Source of the DNA: Salibacter halophilus
GTDB taxonomy: Bacteria; Bacteroidota; Bacteroidia; Flavobacteriales_G; Salibacteraceae
Length of the DNA: 64,000 nucleotides
Assembly (NCBI RefSeq): GCF_008806325.1
Contig: NZ_WACR01000008.1
Location: 1-64,000, forward strand
Direction: 5' to 3'
Part shown: piece after piece, positions 34,522-43,029 of the stretch
Position numbering within the stretch: position 1 is the first letter of the stretch
Layout: each line of letters begins with the position of its first letter
Notes under the pieces: generated by a model
What the model saw: only the letters and a program-made list of their open reading frames with translations
Databases searched by the model: none
Told to the model about the DNA's origin: nothing
Position numbers and translations under genes: made by a program

Positions 34522-35160
34522 ATGAAGCGAGTTCTACTCATTTGTTCAGTAGTTGCGGCTTTTGCTGGATGTTCAGATCCTCAAAGTCCCGGGGTAGAGT
34601 ATATGCCTGACATGTATCGCTCTCCATCGATTGAAGCGTACGAAGAAGAAAAACTCTTTGCTGATCACTCTGGTGCGAGAATGCCTGCTGAAGGGTCTAT
34701 TCCCAGAGGATTTATGCCATATCAGTATGAGAACACTACTGAAGGGTATGAAATGGCCGGGAAAGAATTGAAGAATCCACTTCCTTACAGTGAAGAACTA
34801 GTAAGTGAAGGGAAAGAAATATACGGTAAGTTTTGTGTTCATTGTCACGGCAAAAAAGGTAAAGGAGACGGTGCTGTTGCATCTAATCCTAAGTGGCCTG
34901 GACCTCCACCAGCATACGATGGTGCCAGACTTAAGGATTTACCTGCAGGAAAGATTTTCCATTCCATTACTTACGGTAAAGGTTTGATGGGGCCACACGC
35001 TGGTCAAATCAACCAGGAAGATCGCTGGAAGCTTGTTTACTATGTTCAAACTTTACAGGGTAAAGATTTGAAAGCTATGCAAGCTGAAGCTGGTTCTGAC
35101 CAGAAAGAAATGGAAGAAGAAAATAAAGAAGATAATAATACAGAGAATCAAGATGCTTAA
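34522..35160 (+). CDS. actE: Alternative complex III subunit ActE (monoheme cytochrome c lipoprotein)
   Basis: A lipoprotein (lipobox AFAGC near residue 17) with one heme motif, CVHCHGKKGKGDG, near residue 105, and a later KGLMGPHAGQI that supplies the axial Met. It takes electrons from ActA and passes them to the oxidase or to soluble cytochromes at the periplasmic face. A short acidic tail (EEENKEDNN) ends the 212-residue protein. Three bases separate it from actD. Confidence 0.93.
   Translation: MKRVLLICSVVAAFAGCSDPQSPGVEYMPDMYRSPSIEAYEEEKLFADHSGARMPAEGSIPRGFMPYQYENTTEGYEMAGKELKNPLPYSEELVSEGKEIYGKFCVHCHGKKGKGDGAVASNPKWPGPPPAYDGARLKDLPAGKIFHSITYGKGLMGPHAGQINQEDRWKLVYYVQTLQGKDLKAMQAEAGSDQKEMEEENKEDNNTENQDA
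35092..35101 (-). repeat. Dispersed word GGTCAGAACC
   Basis: In actE near its 3' end, read G-S-D. Confidence 0.85.
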
Positions 35161-35188
35161 GAGCGTCTTATAAGTAAAAAAGTCAGTG

Positions 35189-36382
35189 ATGGATCAATTC
35201 ACATTTACAGATAAGTCTAAAAAGCTTTTCATTGGATTAATCGCTGTTGGAGTAATTGCTACTCTTTACGGTATTTTCAGTGGTCAGGGTGCCAGAACCT
35301 GGACTAGTGCTATGATTAGTGGCTGGTTCTTTTTTGGTATTGCTTTAGCAGCAGTATTTTTCATCGGAGTTAATAATGCAGCACAAGCTGCATGGGGCGT
35401 TGTTTTGAAGCGTGTTTTTGAAGGTGTTTCAATGTTTATGCCTTATGGTACTCTATTACTGCTTATTGTTTTCCTTGGTGCTACTTTCCATTGGAATCAT
35501 ATCTATCACTGGATGGATAAGAGTTTATACGATCCATCATCATCACATTACGATGCTATTATTGCAGGTAAAGAGCCTTATTTGAATTTACCTTTTTGGT
35601 GGATTAGAGCTATTCTGTTGTTAGGAGTTTGGAACTTGTTTACATTCCTTTTTAGAAAGCGCTCGCTTGTTGAAGATCAGGAAGGAAAGACTTCTAAGTG
35701 GTTTAAGAAGAACCTGACTCTTGCGGCTATATTCCTCGTATTCTTTGGTTATACAATCCATATTGGATCATGGGATTGGATTATGTCAGTTGATACTCAC
35801 TGGTTCTCAACACTATTTGGATGGTATATATTCTCTGGTATTTGGGTATCCGGTATTGTGATGGTTTTATTGATCACGATTTTCCTCAAGAAAAATGGTT
35901 ACCTCAAAGAGGTTAATGATAGCCACATTCACGATATGGGTAAATGGGTATTTGCTATCTCATTCCTTTGGACGTATTTGTGGTTTAGCCAGTTCATGTT
36001 AATATGGTATTCTGATATCCCTGAAGAGGTTACTTATTTCCTCGTTAGACTTGAAGATTATGGTCTTACATTCTGGGGAATGGTACTTATAAACTTTATT
36101 TTCCCAATGATCTTATTAATGTCAAAAGACATGAAACGAAATGCGGGTGTACTTACGTTTGTAGGGGTAATTATTTTATTTGGTCATTGGATGGATTCTT
36201 ACTTCTTATTTACGCCAGGTGTTATGAAAGATCAAGGTGTTATTGGTCTTGTTGAAATAGGAATGATGCTGGGTTACTTAGGGTTGTTCTTGTTTGTTGT
36301 ATTCAATCAATTGACTAAGGCACCGCTCGTTGTGAAGAAGCATGCATTGTTAGAAGAGAGTTTACATCACCATATCAATTAA
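35189..36382 (+). CDS. actF: Alternative complex III subunit ActF
   Basis: A second NrfD-like membrane subunit, 397 residues with about ten helices. It contains FHWNHIYHWMDKSLYD and HIGSWDWIMSVDTHWFSTLFGWY, typical of ActF, with conserved His and Asp residues that line a proposed proton half-channel. The start is ATG at 35189; a GTG one codon earlier is also in frame. It ends 17 bases before coxB, showing that complex III and the oxidase are made together. Confidence 0.93.
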   Translation: MDQFTFTDKSKKLFIGLIAVGVIATLYGIFSGQGARTWTSAMISGWFFFGIALAAVFFIGVNNAAQAAWGVVLKRVFEGVSMFMPYGTLLLLIVFLGATFHWNHIYHWMDKSLYDPSSSHYDAIIAGKEPYLNLPFWWIRAILLLGVWNLFTFLFRKRSLVEDQEGKTSKWFKKNLTLAAIFLVFFGYTIHIGSWDWIMSVDTHWFSTLFGWYIFSGIWVSGIVMVLLITIFLKKNGYLKEVNDSHIHDMGKWVFAISFLWTYLWFSQFMLIWYSDIPEEVTYFLVRLEDYGLTFWGMVLINFIFPMILLMSKDMKRNAGVLTFVGVIILFGHWMDSYFLFTPGVMKDQGVIGLVEIGMMLGYLGLFLFVVFNQLTKAPLVVKKHALLEESLHHHIN

Positions 36383-36399
36383 TAGAAAGCTAGAGAGAA

Positions 36400-37608
36400 A
36401 TGAATTTTTTGATCATACTATTATCAGTTCTCGGTTTAATTGCTCTTATACAACTTGTAAGAGTATTTGAAATTACTGGAAAATTAAGAGGTAACAACCA
36501 GGATGATATCGATTTCCAGGAGAATAAACTCAGAGCCAAGCTCTGGCTACTGTTCGGTATCGCTTACTTTGGTTTTTTCATTTGGTTAGCCTGGGAGTAT
36601 GGCGATGATCTATTGCCTGTAGCCGCTTCAGAACACGGAGCAGTTATTGACAATGTTCTCAATTTTAACTGGGTGATCCTTATCATCGCATTTGTTCTTA
36701 CCCATGTTTTATTGTTCTACTTTGCGAGCAAGTACTACTGGAAGCCTAATCATAAGGCAGACTTCATTACACACAGTACTAAATTAGAGCTGATATGGAC
36801 AACATTTCCAGCAATTGTTTTAGCTGTAATTGTAATTTATGGCTTATCAGCATGGAATGATATTACTGATGATGCACCCGAGGATTCAATCAATATTGAA
36901 CTTTACTCAAAGCAATTTGCATGGGTTGCTCGCTACGCTGGAGAAGACAATAAATTAGGAGAAGCGAATTACAACTTTATCGGTGGTTCTAACCAATTAG
37001 GTTTGATCACTCCCGAAACTATTCAGGAAAGAAAGTCTAGCCTCGAAGATGAAGTTATAAATATCGAAGCTAATTTAGCTAATGCTCCTGAAGGTGGTGC
37101 TAAAGAAGAAGAGCTACAGGAAAATCTCGATAAGAAGAAAAGACAATTGGCTAAGATCAAAACTTACGAAAGACAAAATGAAGTTGATCCTTTCGTAAAT
37201 GCTGATGATGATAAAATTGTAAATATGGAATTTCATATTCCGGTTGATCAGCCTGTTAACTTTCAGTTCCGTTCTCAGGATGTAATACACAGTGCTTACA
37301 TGCCACATTTCAGAGCACAGATGAACTGTGTTCCAGGAGCTAAAACACGTTTTCACTTTACTCCAACTATCACAACGGAGGAAATGCGTGAAAAAACAGG
37401 AAATGATGAATTCAATTATTTACTGTATTGCAATAAAATTTGTGGAGCGGCTCACTACAACATGCAAATGACCATTGTAGTTGAGTCACAGGAAGATTAC
37501 GAAAAATGGCTTTCTGAACAATCTACTTTTACTAGTGTTGAGACTGCTCAAAGTAGGGAAGAAGAAAAGGAAGTAAGTGAAGAAGAAGTATTAGCAGAAA
37601 AAAATTAG
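36400..37608 (+). CDS. coxB: Cytochrome c oxidase subunit II
   Basis: Carries the binuclear copper A site that receives electrons for subunit I. Two membrane hairpin helices lie near residues 50-70 and 85-105, preceded by an extra N-terminal helix. The copper A ligands are in HSAYMPHFRAQ and LYCNKICGAAHYNMQM (two Cys, His, Met) near residues 300-355. An insert of about 65 residues (roughly 205-270) is rich in Glu, Lys and Leu and probably coiled; it splits the cupredoxin domain from the strand ARYAG onwards. The acidic tail is also longer than usual. Confidence 0.93.
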   Translation: MNFLIILLSVLGLIALIQLVRVFEITGKLRGNNQDDIDFQENKLRAKLWLLFGIAYFGFFIWLAWEYGDDLLPVAASEHGAVIDNVLNFNWVILIIAFVLTHVLLFYFASKYYWKPNHKADFITHSTKLELIWTTFPAIVLAVIVIYGLSAWNDITDDAPEDSINIELYSKQFAWVARYAGEDNKLGEANYNFIGGSNQLGLITPETIQERKSSLEDEVINIEANLANAPEGGAKEEELQENLDKKKRQLAKIKTYERQNEVDPFVNADDDKIVNMEFHIPVDQPVNFQFRSQDVIHSAYMPHFRAQMNCVPGAKTRFHFTPTITTEEMREKTGNDEFNYLLYCNKICGAAHYNMQMTIVVESQEDYEKWLSEQSTFTSVETAQSREEEKEVSEEEVLAEKN

Positions 37609-37627
37609 AATTTAAAGATCTATTGTC

Positions 37628-39403
37628 ATGAGTACTCAAGCGCACGCTGCAGAACATCACAAAGAATCATTCGTGTCTAAATATATCTTTAGCCACGATC
37701 ATAAAATGATTGCCAAACAATTCCTTATTACAGGAATGGTAATGGCAACTATCGGAATGGCAATGTCTCTTTTGTTTAGGCTACAATTAGCCTGGCCTGG
37801 AGAGAGTTTCAGTGTCCTCAATTTTTTCCTCGGAGATAAGTGGGCCCCTGATGGTGTCCTTGACCCAAACATGTATTTAGCTCTGGGAACTATTCACGGA
37901 ACTATCATGGTGTTCTTCCTCTTGACTGCAGGATTGAGTGGGACATTTGCTAACTTGCTTATTCCACTTCAAATTGGTGCTAGAGACATGGCATCAGGAT
38001 TCATGAACATGCTTTCTTATTGGGGGTTCTTTATTTCTTCAGTAATTATGGTTATTTCATTGTTCGTTGAGTCTGGACCAGCGAGTGCCGGTTGGACAGT
38101 TTATCCACCACTGAGTGCGCTACCTCAGGCAATGCCAGGATCAGGTCTTGGAATGACACTTTGGTTAGTTTCAATGGTGTTCTTCATTGCCAGTCAGCTG
38201 ATCGGAGGTCTTAACTACATTGTTACTGTAATCAACCTCAGAACAAAAGGAATGAAAATGACGAGACTTCCACTTACAATTTGGGCTATTCTCGTAACAG
38301 CAATCCTCGGATTGTTATCGTTCCCGGTTCTTTTCTCAGCAGCACTTTTACTACTTTTTGACCGCTCATTTGGAACAGCATTTTATCTTTCAGATATCTA
38401 CATTGCAGGTGAAGCACTTACACAAACAGGAGGTTCGCCAATTTTATACCAGCACTTATTCTGGTTCTTAGGTCACCCTGAAGTGTATATCATTCTACTT
38501 CCAGCTCTTGGATTGACATCTGAAGTTATTTCAACAAATGCACGTAAGCCGATCTTCGGTTACAGAGCGATGGTAGGTTCTATTCTCGCGATCGGTTTCC
38601 TTTCTTTCATAGTGTGGGGACACCACATGTTTGTTACAGGAATGGATCCATTCATCGGTGCGGTATTTACATTTACAACACTTCTTATTGCGATTCCATC
38701 AGCTGTAAAAGCGTTTAACTACATCACTACATTGTGGAAAGGTAATATTCGCTTTACTCCGGCTATGATGTTTTCAATCGGTATGGTATCAACATTTATC
38801 TCGGGTGGATTGACAGGTATTATCCTTGCCGATTCAGCACTTGATATCAACTTACACGATACATACTTTGTAGTAGCTCACTTCCACATTGTAATGGGAT
38901 TATCAGCAGTACTTGCAATGTTTGCAGGTGTTTATCACTGGTTCCCTAAGATGTACGGAAGAATGATGAACATGAAGCTTGGTTATGCGCACTTCTGGTT
39001 GACATTTATCTCTGGTTACGGAGTGTTCTTTCCGATGCACTTTTTCGGGCTAGCAGGTGTGCCAAGACGTTATTACACAAACTCTGAGTTCCCTATGTTT
39101 GATGTATTCATCGATCTTAACATCCTTGTTACCGTATTTGCAATTATCGGTGGCTTTGCTCAGTTGTTGTTCTTCTTCAACTTCTTCTATTCAATGGTTC
39201 GTGGTCCTAAGGCTAGTCAGAACCCATGGAAGTCGAACACACTTGAGTGGACTACACCAGTTGAGCACATTCACGGAAACTGGCCAGGTAAACTTCCTGA
39301 AGTTCACCGTTGGGCTTATGATTACAGTAAACCAGGAAAAGAAGACGACTTTGTTCCACAAACAGTACCGCTTGAAGAAGGCGAAAAAGATGGCGAACAT
39401 TAA
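37628..39403 (+). CDS. coxA: Cytochrome c oxidase subunit I
   Basis: The catalytic heme-copper subunit of an aa3-type oxidase, 591 residues and twelve helices. Heme a and copper B ligands are in FLGHPEVYI (His and cross-linked Tyr, about residue 280), WGHHMFV and HDTYFVVAHFHIVMG. The HPEVY motif marks it as the A-type family. A subunit III gene is not adjacent and must be elsewhere. It ends the act-cox operon; a strong terminator follows 26 bases after the stop, inside the next gene. Confidence 0.95.
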   Translation: MSTQAHAAEHHKESFVSKYIFSHDHKMIAKQFLITGMVMATIGMAMSLLFRLQLAWPGESFSVLNFFLGDKWAPDGVLDPNMYLALGTIHGTIMVFFLLTAGLSGTFANLLIPLQIGARDMASGFMNMLSYWGFFISSVIMVISLFVESGPASAGWTVYPPLSALPQAMPGSGLGMTLWLVSMVFFIASQLIGGLNYIVTVINLRTKGMKMTRLPLTIWAILVTAILGLLSFPVLFSAALLLLFDRSFGTAFYLSDIYIAGEALTQTGGSPILYQHLFWFLGHPEVYIILLPALGLTSEVISTNARKPIFGYRAMVGSILAIGFLSFIVWGHHMFVTGMDPFIGAVFTFTTLLIAIPSAVKAFNYITTLWKGNIRFTPAMMFSIGMVSTFISGGLTGIILADSALDINLHDTYFVVAHFHIVMGLSAVLAMFAGVYHWFPKMYGRMMNMKLGYAHFWLTFISGYGVFFPMHFFGLAGVPRRYYTNSEFPMFDVFIDLNILVTVFAIIGGFAQLLFFFNFFYSMVRGPKASQNPWKSNTLEWTTPVEHIHGNWPGKLPEVHRWAYDYSKPGKEDDFVPQTVPLEEGEKDGEH

Positions 39404-40088
39404 GAGTCTATCGACATACAAAATCCTTAAAATGCCCTTTATTGCGAAGGGCATTTTTTTTGCATTTTTTTCTTTTCTATCAATAGCCAGCTATTCTCAA
39501 GCCGATTTCTTTTCCAGTATAAGTGATGCTATTCGGTCAGATCCCAAGCTCGATTTCAAGATTGACTCTCGAAACTCGTTTGTTGGTTCGCGCTATGCAC
39601 GTATCCTGGGTGTAAAAATTGGTGCAAATTATGATGATGTGTTCAAAGTTGGTATCGGTTACAATATGTTACTTTCTGAGGTGAGAACTAACAGAATGAT
39701 AACCAATAGTGCCGGACAAAGAGAGCTTGTATCAGCCCGTTTTAGAATGCGATACGTTTCCCCGTACGCTGAATACAATTTTTATAATGAAAGCCCATTT
39801 CAGCTCAGTATTTTGGTTCTGACCGGTATAGGGTCTTCAAATTTCACTTATCAGGACTTGTATGGAGTTGAGCATGTTACACCAAAAAAGATCAACTTCA
39901 TTTATGAGCCTTACATGTTGGGAGAGTTTAAGCCATTTAAATATGTTGGTTTTGGAGCAGGTGTAGGCTATCGATTAATTGCTTCGGGAAATAAATACAC
40001 TCAAAGAAAAGTCAATTCACCAATTTATGTGTTCAACCTCAAAATTTACTTTGATGAGATTTGGGATGATGTTACAATTGAAAAATAA
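39390..40088 (+). CDS. Predicted outer-membrane protein of unknown family
   Basis: An exported protein with signal sequence KGIFFAFFSFLSIASYSQ and then amphipathic strands such as ARILGVKIGANYDDVFKVG and FRMRYVSPYAEYNFY, consistent with a small barrel. Two starts are possible: ATG 39390, overlapping coxA by 14 bases, or ATG 39432, which gives MPFIAKG directly. The longer frame back to 39057 is the coxA shadow and is not used. The signal-peptide codons coincide with a rho-independent terminator, so expression may depend on readthrough. The 3' end overlaps the facing gene by 43 bases. Confidence 0.72.
   Translation: MANIKSLSTYKILKMPFIAKGIFFAFFSFLSIASYSQADFFSSISDAIRSDPKLDFKIDSRNSFVGSRYARILGVKIGANYDDVFKVGIGYNMLLSEVRTNRMITNSAGQRELVSARFRMRYVSPYAEYNFYNESPFQLSILVLTGIGSSNFTYQDLYGVEHVTPKKINFIYEPYMLGEFKPFKYVGFGAGVGYRLIASGNKYTQRKVNSPIYVFNLKIYFDEIWDDVTIEK
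39429..39462 (+). terminator. Terminator of the act-cox operon, inside the next reading frame
   Basis: An 11-bp stem AAAATGCCCTT / AAGGGCATTTT with a 7-base loop and eight T. It falls within the signal-peptide coding part of the following barrel gene. Confidence 0.88.
39535..39544 (+). repeat. Dispersed word GGTCAGATCC
   Basis: In the barrel gene after coxA, read S-D-P. Confidence 0.85.
39815..39824 (-). repeat. Dispersed word GGTCAGAACC
   Basis: In the same barrel gene, read V-L-T. Confidence 0.85.
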
Positions 40089-40378
40089 TCGTTGAACACT
40101 TTTACAGGGAAGATGTATCGTTTGTCGTAATAAACTGTAACCCGGTTTGATTTAATTTTATACGGATATGATTTTCCCACTTCAAAGCACTTGTATTTCT
40201 TCGTGCAATAAGCTTTAGGCCTGGCAGGGAGAAAAGGCACTGCTACAAACATTACAAATGGTGTTACCAGTATGCTCAACAAAAAAATTGTCCATACCGA
40301 TAGCGATTTGGAGTTATTGATGAAAATTGCAACAACTCCACACAGGAACAAATAAACAAACGGGACTACTAAGAACAT
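40046..40378 (-). CDS. Small predicted inner-membrane protein
   Basis: A 110-residue protein with two hydrophobic helices (about residues 3-20 and 30-50) and a basic Tyr/Lys-rich end, from CFEVGKSYPYKIKSN to RYIFPVKVFNDYF. I recognise no family. Codon use and composition look like a true gene and no other ORF fills the space. Its last 43 bases run antisense through the end of the barrel gene. Moderately sure it is real. Confidence 0.55.
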   Translation of the reverse strand: MFLVVPFVYLFLCGVVAIFINNSKSLSVWTIFLLSILVTPFVMFVAVPFLPARPKAYCTKKYKCFEVGKSYPYKIKSNRVTVYYDKRYIFPVKVFNDYFSIVTSSQISSK

Positions 40379-40425
40379 GTCTGCAAATTTGATTGATGTG
40401 GTAAAAACGTAAAACGTTTAATGTG

Positions 40426-40433
40426 TACTTTTG
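40426..40433 (+). promoter_or_regulatory. -7 box TACTTTTG before ruvB
   Basis: Matches TAnnTTTG and ends 6 bases before the ruvB ATG at 40440, so the transcript would have almost no leader. No -33 TTG at good spacing. Confidence 0.45.
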
Positions 40434-40439
40434 TTAATC

Positions 40440-41462
40440 ATGAACGAGTATTTGAATGCTGAGGGCGATAATTTAAGCCAAACGGATAAAGAAGTAGAGA
40501 AGGTGTTGAGGCCTAAATCATTCAGTGATTTTACAGGTCAGGGAAAAGTAGTAGAAAACCTTCAGGTATTTGTGAAAGCCGCTCTGCAGAGAGAGGAATC
40601 GCTCGATCACGTTTTGCTTCACGGTCCTCCTGGACTAGGGAAAACGACTCTCGCTAATATTATCGCGCAGGAGCTCGGTGTTGGGATAAAAATCACATCA
40701 GGCCCGGTACTGGATAAACCAGGAGACTTAGCAGGGTTATTGACAAATCTTGAAGAGAACGATGTACTTTTCATCGATGAAATACATCGTTTGAGTCCGG
40801 TTATTGAAGAGTTTTTGTACTCTGCAATGGAAGACTTCCAAATCGACATCATGATAGATACGGGCCCAAATGCAAGATCGGTCCAAATTGAAGTCAATCC
40901 ATTCACTTTGATTGGGGCCACAACACGATCTGGCTTACTCACATCTCCATTGAGAGCTCGATTTGGGATTAACTCAAGGCTCAGCTATTACAATGCAGAT
41001 TTGCTCGCTTCAATCGTAAAGAGATCATCTTCAATTCTGAATATCGATATCGACAATAAAGCTTCTATGGAAATTGCCAGGCGCTCGCGCGGTACTCCAA
41101 GGATTGCCAATGCACTGCTGCGCAGGGTTAGGGATTTCGCTCAAATTAAAGGGGATGGTCACATAGATTTGGAAATTACTAAGTACTCCCTGGAATCTTT
41201 AAACGTAGATAAATACGGGCTCGATGAAATGGATAATCGTATTTTATCGACTATTATCGATAAGTTTAAGGGAGGTCCTGTTGGAATAAGTACCGTAGCC
41301 ACGGCTGTTGGTGAAAATGCCGGAACCATCGAAGAAGTTTACGAACCGTTTTTAATTCAGGAAGGATTCATAGCCCGTACACCACGCGGACGCGAAGCAA
41401 CTGCTTTGGCATTTGAACATCTAGGTCGCACCAAACAAAACGATCAGGGAAGCTTGTTTTGA
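40440..41462 (+). CDS. ruvB: Holliday junction branch migration ATPase RuvB
   Basis: The hexameric AAA+ motor that moves Holliday junctions together with RuvA. Walker A is [12 protein letters not shown], Walker B is [11 protein letters not shown], sensor 1 is [10 protein letters not shown] and the arginine finger is in PLRARFGI. A winged-helix end ([16 protein letters not shown]) binds DNA. The start is ATG 40440 (340 residues); the TTG at 40431 lies within the promoter box. The ruvA gene is in the same window at 55.1 kb but far away. The stop overlaps the queG start by one base. Confidence 0.95.
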   Translation: MNEYLNAEGDNLSQTDKEVEKVLRPKSFSDFTGQGKVVENLQVFVKAALQREESLDHVLLHGPPGLGKTTLANIIAQELGVGIKITSGPVLDKPGDLAGLLTNLEENDVLFIDEIHRLSPVIEEFLYSAMEDFQIDIMIDTGPNARSVQIEVNPFTLIGATTRSGLLTSPLRARFGINSRLSYYNADLLASIVKRSSSILNIDIDNKASMEIARRSRGTPRIANALLRRVRDFAQIKGDGHIDLEITKYSLESLNVDKYGLDEMDNRILSTIIDKFKGGPVGISTVATAVGENAGTIEEVYEPFLIQEGFIARTPRGREATALAFEHLGRTKQNDQGSLF

Positions 41463-42424
41463 TGGATAAGAAGCAGGCCACAGCTATGATCAAGAGTAAA
41501 GCCCATGAGCTGGGTTTTATGTTTTGTGGTGTGTCGCGCGCGCAAAAGTTGGAAACTGAAGCTCGCAGACTTGAGGATTGGCTCAATAAAAACCGAAATG
41601 GTGAAATGCAGTGGATGGAGAACCACTTTGAAAAGCGCATTGATCCAACAAAGTTGGTTCCCGGTTCAAAGAGCGTGGTTTCAGTCGCAATGAATTATTT
41701 TAATGGTCAGAACCGGCAGCCGGCCGATTCACCAAAAATCTCAAAATACGCTTACGGGCGAGATTATCACAAGGTTCTGAAAAAAAGACTGAAACAGCTG
41801 TTTCAATTTATCAATGAAGAAATTGGAGAAGTTGAAGGGCGTTTTTTTGTGGACTCTGCTCCCGTGATGGACAAAGCCTGGGCCAAAAGGAGCGGACTTG
41901 GATGGCAGGGAAAAAACACGAACCTTATTTCACCAAAAGTTGGATCTTTTTTCTTCCTGGGTGAGTTGATCATCGATTTAGATCTCGAATACGATGGTGA
42001 AATTAAGGACTTTTGCGGCACTTGTACGCGCTGTTTGGATGCTTGTCCAACTGGAGCGCTAAATCCTGAGAGACCTTACGAAATTGAAGCGAATCGCTGT
42101 ATTTCTTATTACACAATTGAGCTGAAAGGCAGTTTGCCAGATGGACTCAACGATCAGTTTGAAAATTGGATGTTTGGCTGTGATATTTGTCAGGACGTTT
42201 GTCCGTGGAACAGAAAGAGTATTCCTCATGATGAACCTGATTTCAATCCAAAAAGTGATTTACTCGAAATGACAGCAGCGGATTGGCAAAACCTTACGAA
42301 AGATGTGTTTGATGAAATATTTGCCGGATCTCCTGTTAAGCGTACCGGGTTTGATGGACTCAAGCGAAATATTCAATACGTTGCAGAATCTACAGGAGCG
42401 CGATCAGATTTTAAGAATTCATAG
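41462..42424 (+). CDS. queG: Epoxyqueuosine reductase
   Basis: Reduces epoxyqueuosine in tRNA to queuosine, the last step of that pathway, using cobalamin and two [4Fe-4S] clusters. Both cluster motifs are visible: CGTCTRCLDACPTGAL (about residue 184) and CDICQDVCPWN (about 238). The catalytic Asp is in FVDSAPVMDKAWA. Length is 320 residues, the short form without C-terminal HEAT repeats. It needs B12, which fits with the adenosyltransferase at 14.4 kb only in a general way. The last 52 bases overlap the converging barrel gene. Confidence 0.94.
   Translation: MDKKQATAMIKSKAHELGFMFCGVSRAQKLETEARRLEDWLNKNRNGEMQWMENHFEKRIDPTKLVPGSKSVVSVAMNYFNGQNRQPADSPKISKYAYGRDYHKVLKKRLKQLFQFINEEIGEVEGRFFVDSAPVMDKAWAKRSGLGWQGKNTNLISPKVGSFFFLGELIIDLDLEYDGEIKDFCGTCTRCLDACPTGALNPERPYEIEANRCISYYTIELKGSLPDGLNDQFENWMFGCDICQDVCPWNRKSIPHDEPDFNPKSDLLEMTAADWQNLTKDVFDEIFAGSPVKRTGFDGLKRNIQYVAESTGARSDFKNS
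41705..41714 (+). repeat. Dispersed word GGTCAGAACC
   Basis: In queG, read G-Q-N. Confidence 0.85.
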
Positions 42425-43029
42425 TTGATCGTAAACTGAGCTACAGTATTGTAAGACCCTCCAAAAAAACCGCCAAATCTGGGTCTGAAAATGACTTCAT
42501 TGGCTATTGGAAGAAAGGAGCGTGAATAGCGTACGTTAACAGCAAAGCGATCAGATAGTGAATAAGTAAGGCCCAGATTGACAGCCAATTCAAAGTCTTT
42601 AAATTCTAAGAATGCCATCTGTTCTGATATTGGCCCATTTTCATCTTCCTGTGAACTCGACAAAAGTGTTCCAAAAGAAACTCCTGTTTCCCAATCAAAT
42701 TTCCCTAGTTTGTAGGTAGCCATCAACGGCAGCTCGATATATGAGAGGTTAATCCTGTAGCTTTCAAATTTCCCGTTTTCCGGATCTGCCGGATCCCAAC
42801 TTCCTTTTTGGATGTAGAGCATTTCGAGCTTTCCGCCAAATTTATCAGAGAATTGAGTTGAAACATAGGGGCCAGCTATAACTCCGGCCTTATTAAATCC
42901 CTTATATCCGTCACCCGCAATTTGGGTGCCAGCTACACCGGCTCTAATGCCAGCGTTAAACCGGGTGCTCTGGCTCTGACCGATAAATGACAAGCTAATA
43001 AAAAATGCTATGAAAAGAACTCTAATCAC
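42373..43029 (-). CDS. Outer-membrane beta-barrel protein (PorT-like OMP_b-brl_2 type)
   Basis: A 218-residue barrel with a signal peptide ending IGQSQS. FNAGIRAGVAGTQI and RINLSYIELPLMATYKLG are the pattern of the OMP_b-brl_2 family, found in PorT and many uncharacterised porins of Bacteroidota. Not PorT by any specific feature. The start overlaps the Omp28-like gene stop by 4 bases, so it is co-transcribed with it. A GGTCAGAGCC word falls in the signal-peptide codons. The end overlaps queG by 52 bases. Confidence 0.82.
   Translation of the reverse strand: MIRVLFIAFFISLSFIGQSQSTRFNAGIRAGVAGTQIAGDGYKGFNKAGVIAGPYVSTQFSDKFGGKLEMLYIQKGSWDPADPENGKFESYRINLSYIELPLMATYKLGKFDWETGVSFGTLLSSSQEDENGPISEQMAFLEFKDFELAVNLGLTYSLSDRFAVNVRYSRSFLPIANEVIFRPRFGGFFGGSYNTVAQFTINYEFLKSDRAPVDSATY
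42972..42981 (-). repeat. Dispersed word GGTCAGAGCC
   Basis: In the signal peptide of the minus-strand barrel gene, read G-Q-S. Confidence 0.85.

Noticed and set aside
39057-39389. Long in-frame N-terminal extension of the barrel gene, running antisense in frame to coxA
   Set aside because: It is the same strand but another frame of coxA, with low-complexity Ser/Leu content, and it would bury the signal peptide in the middle of the protein.
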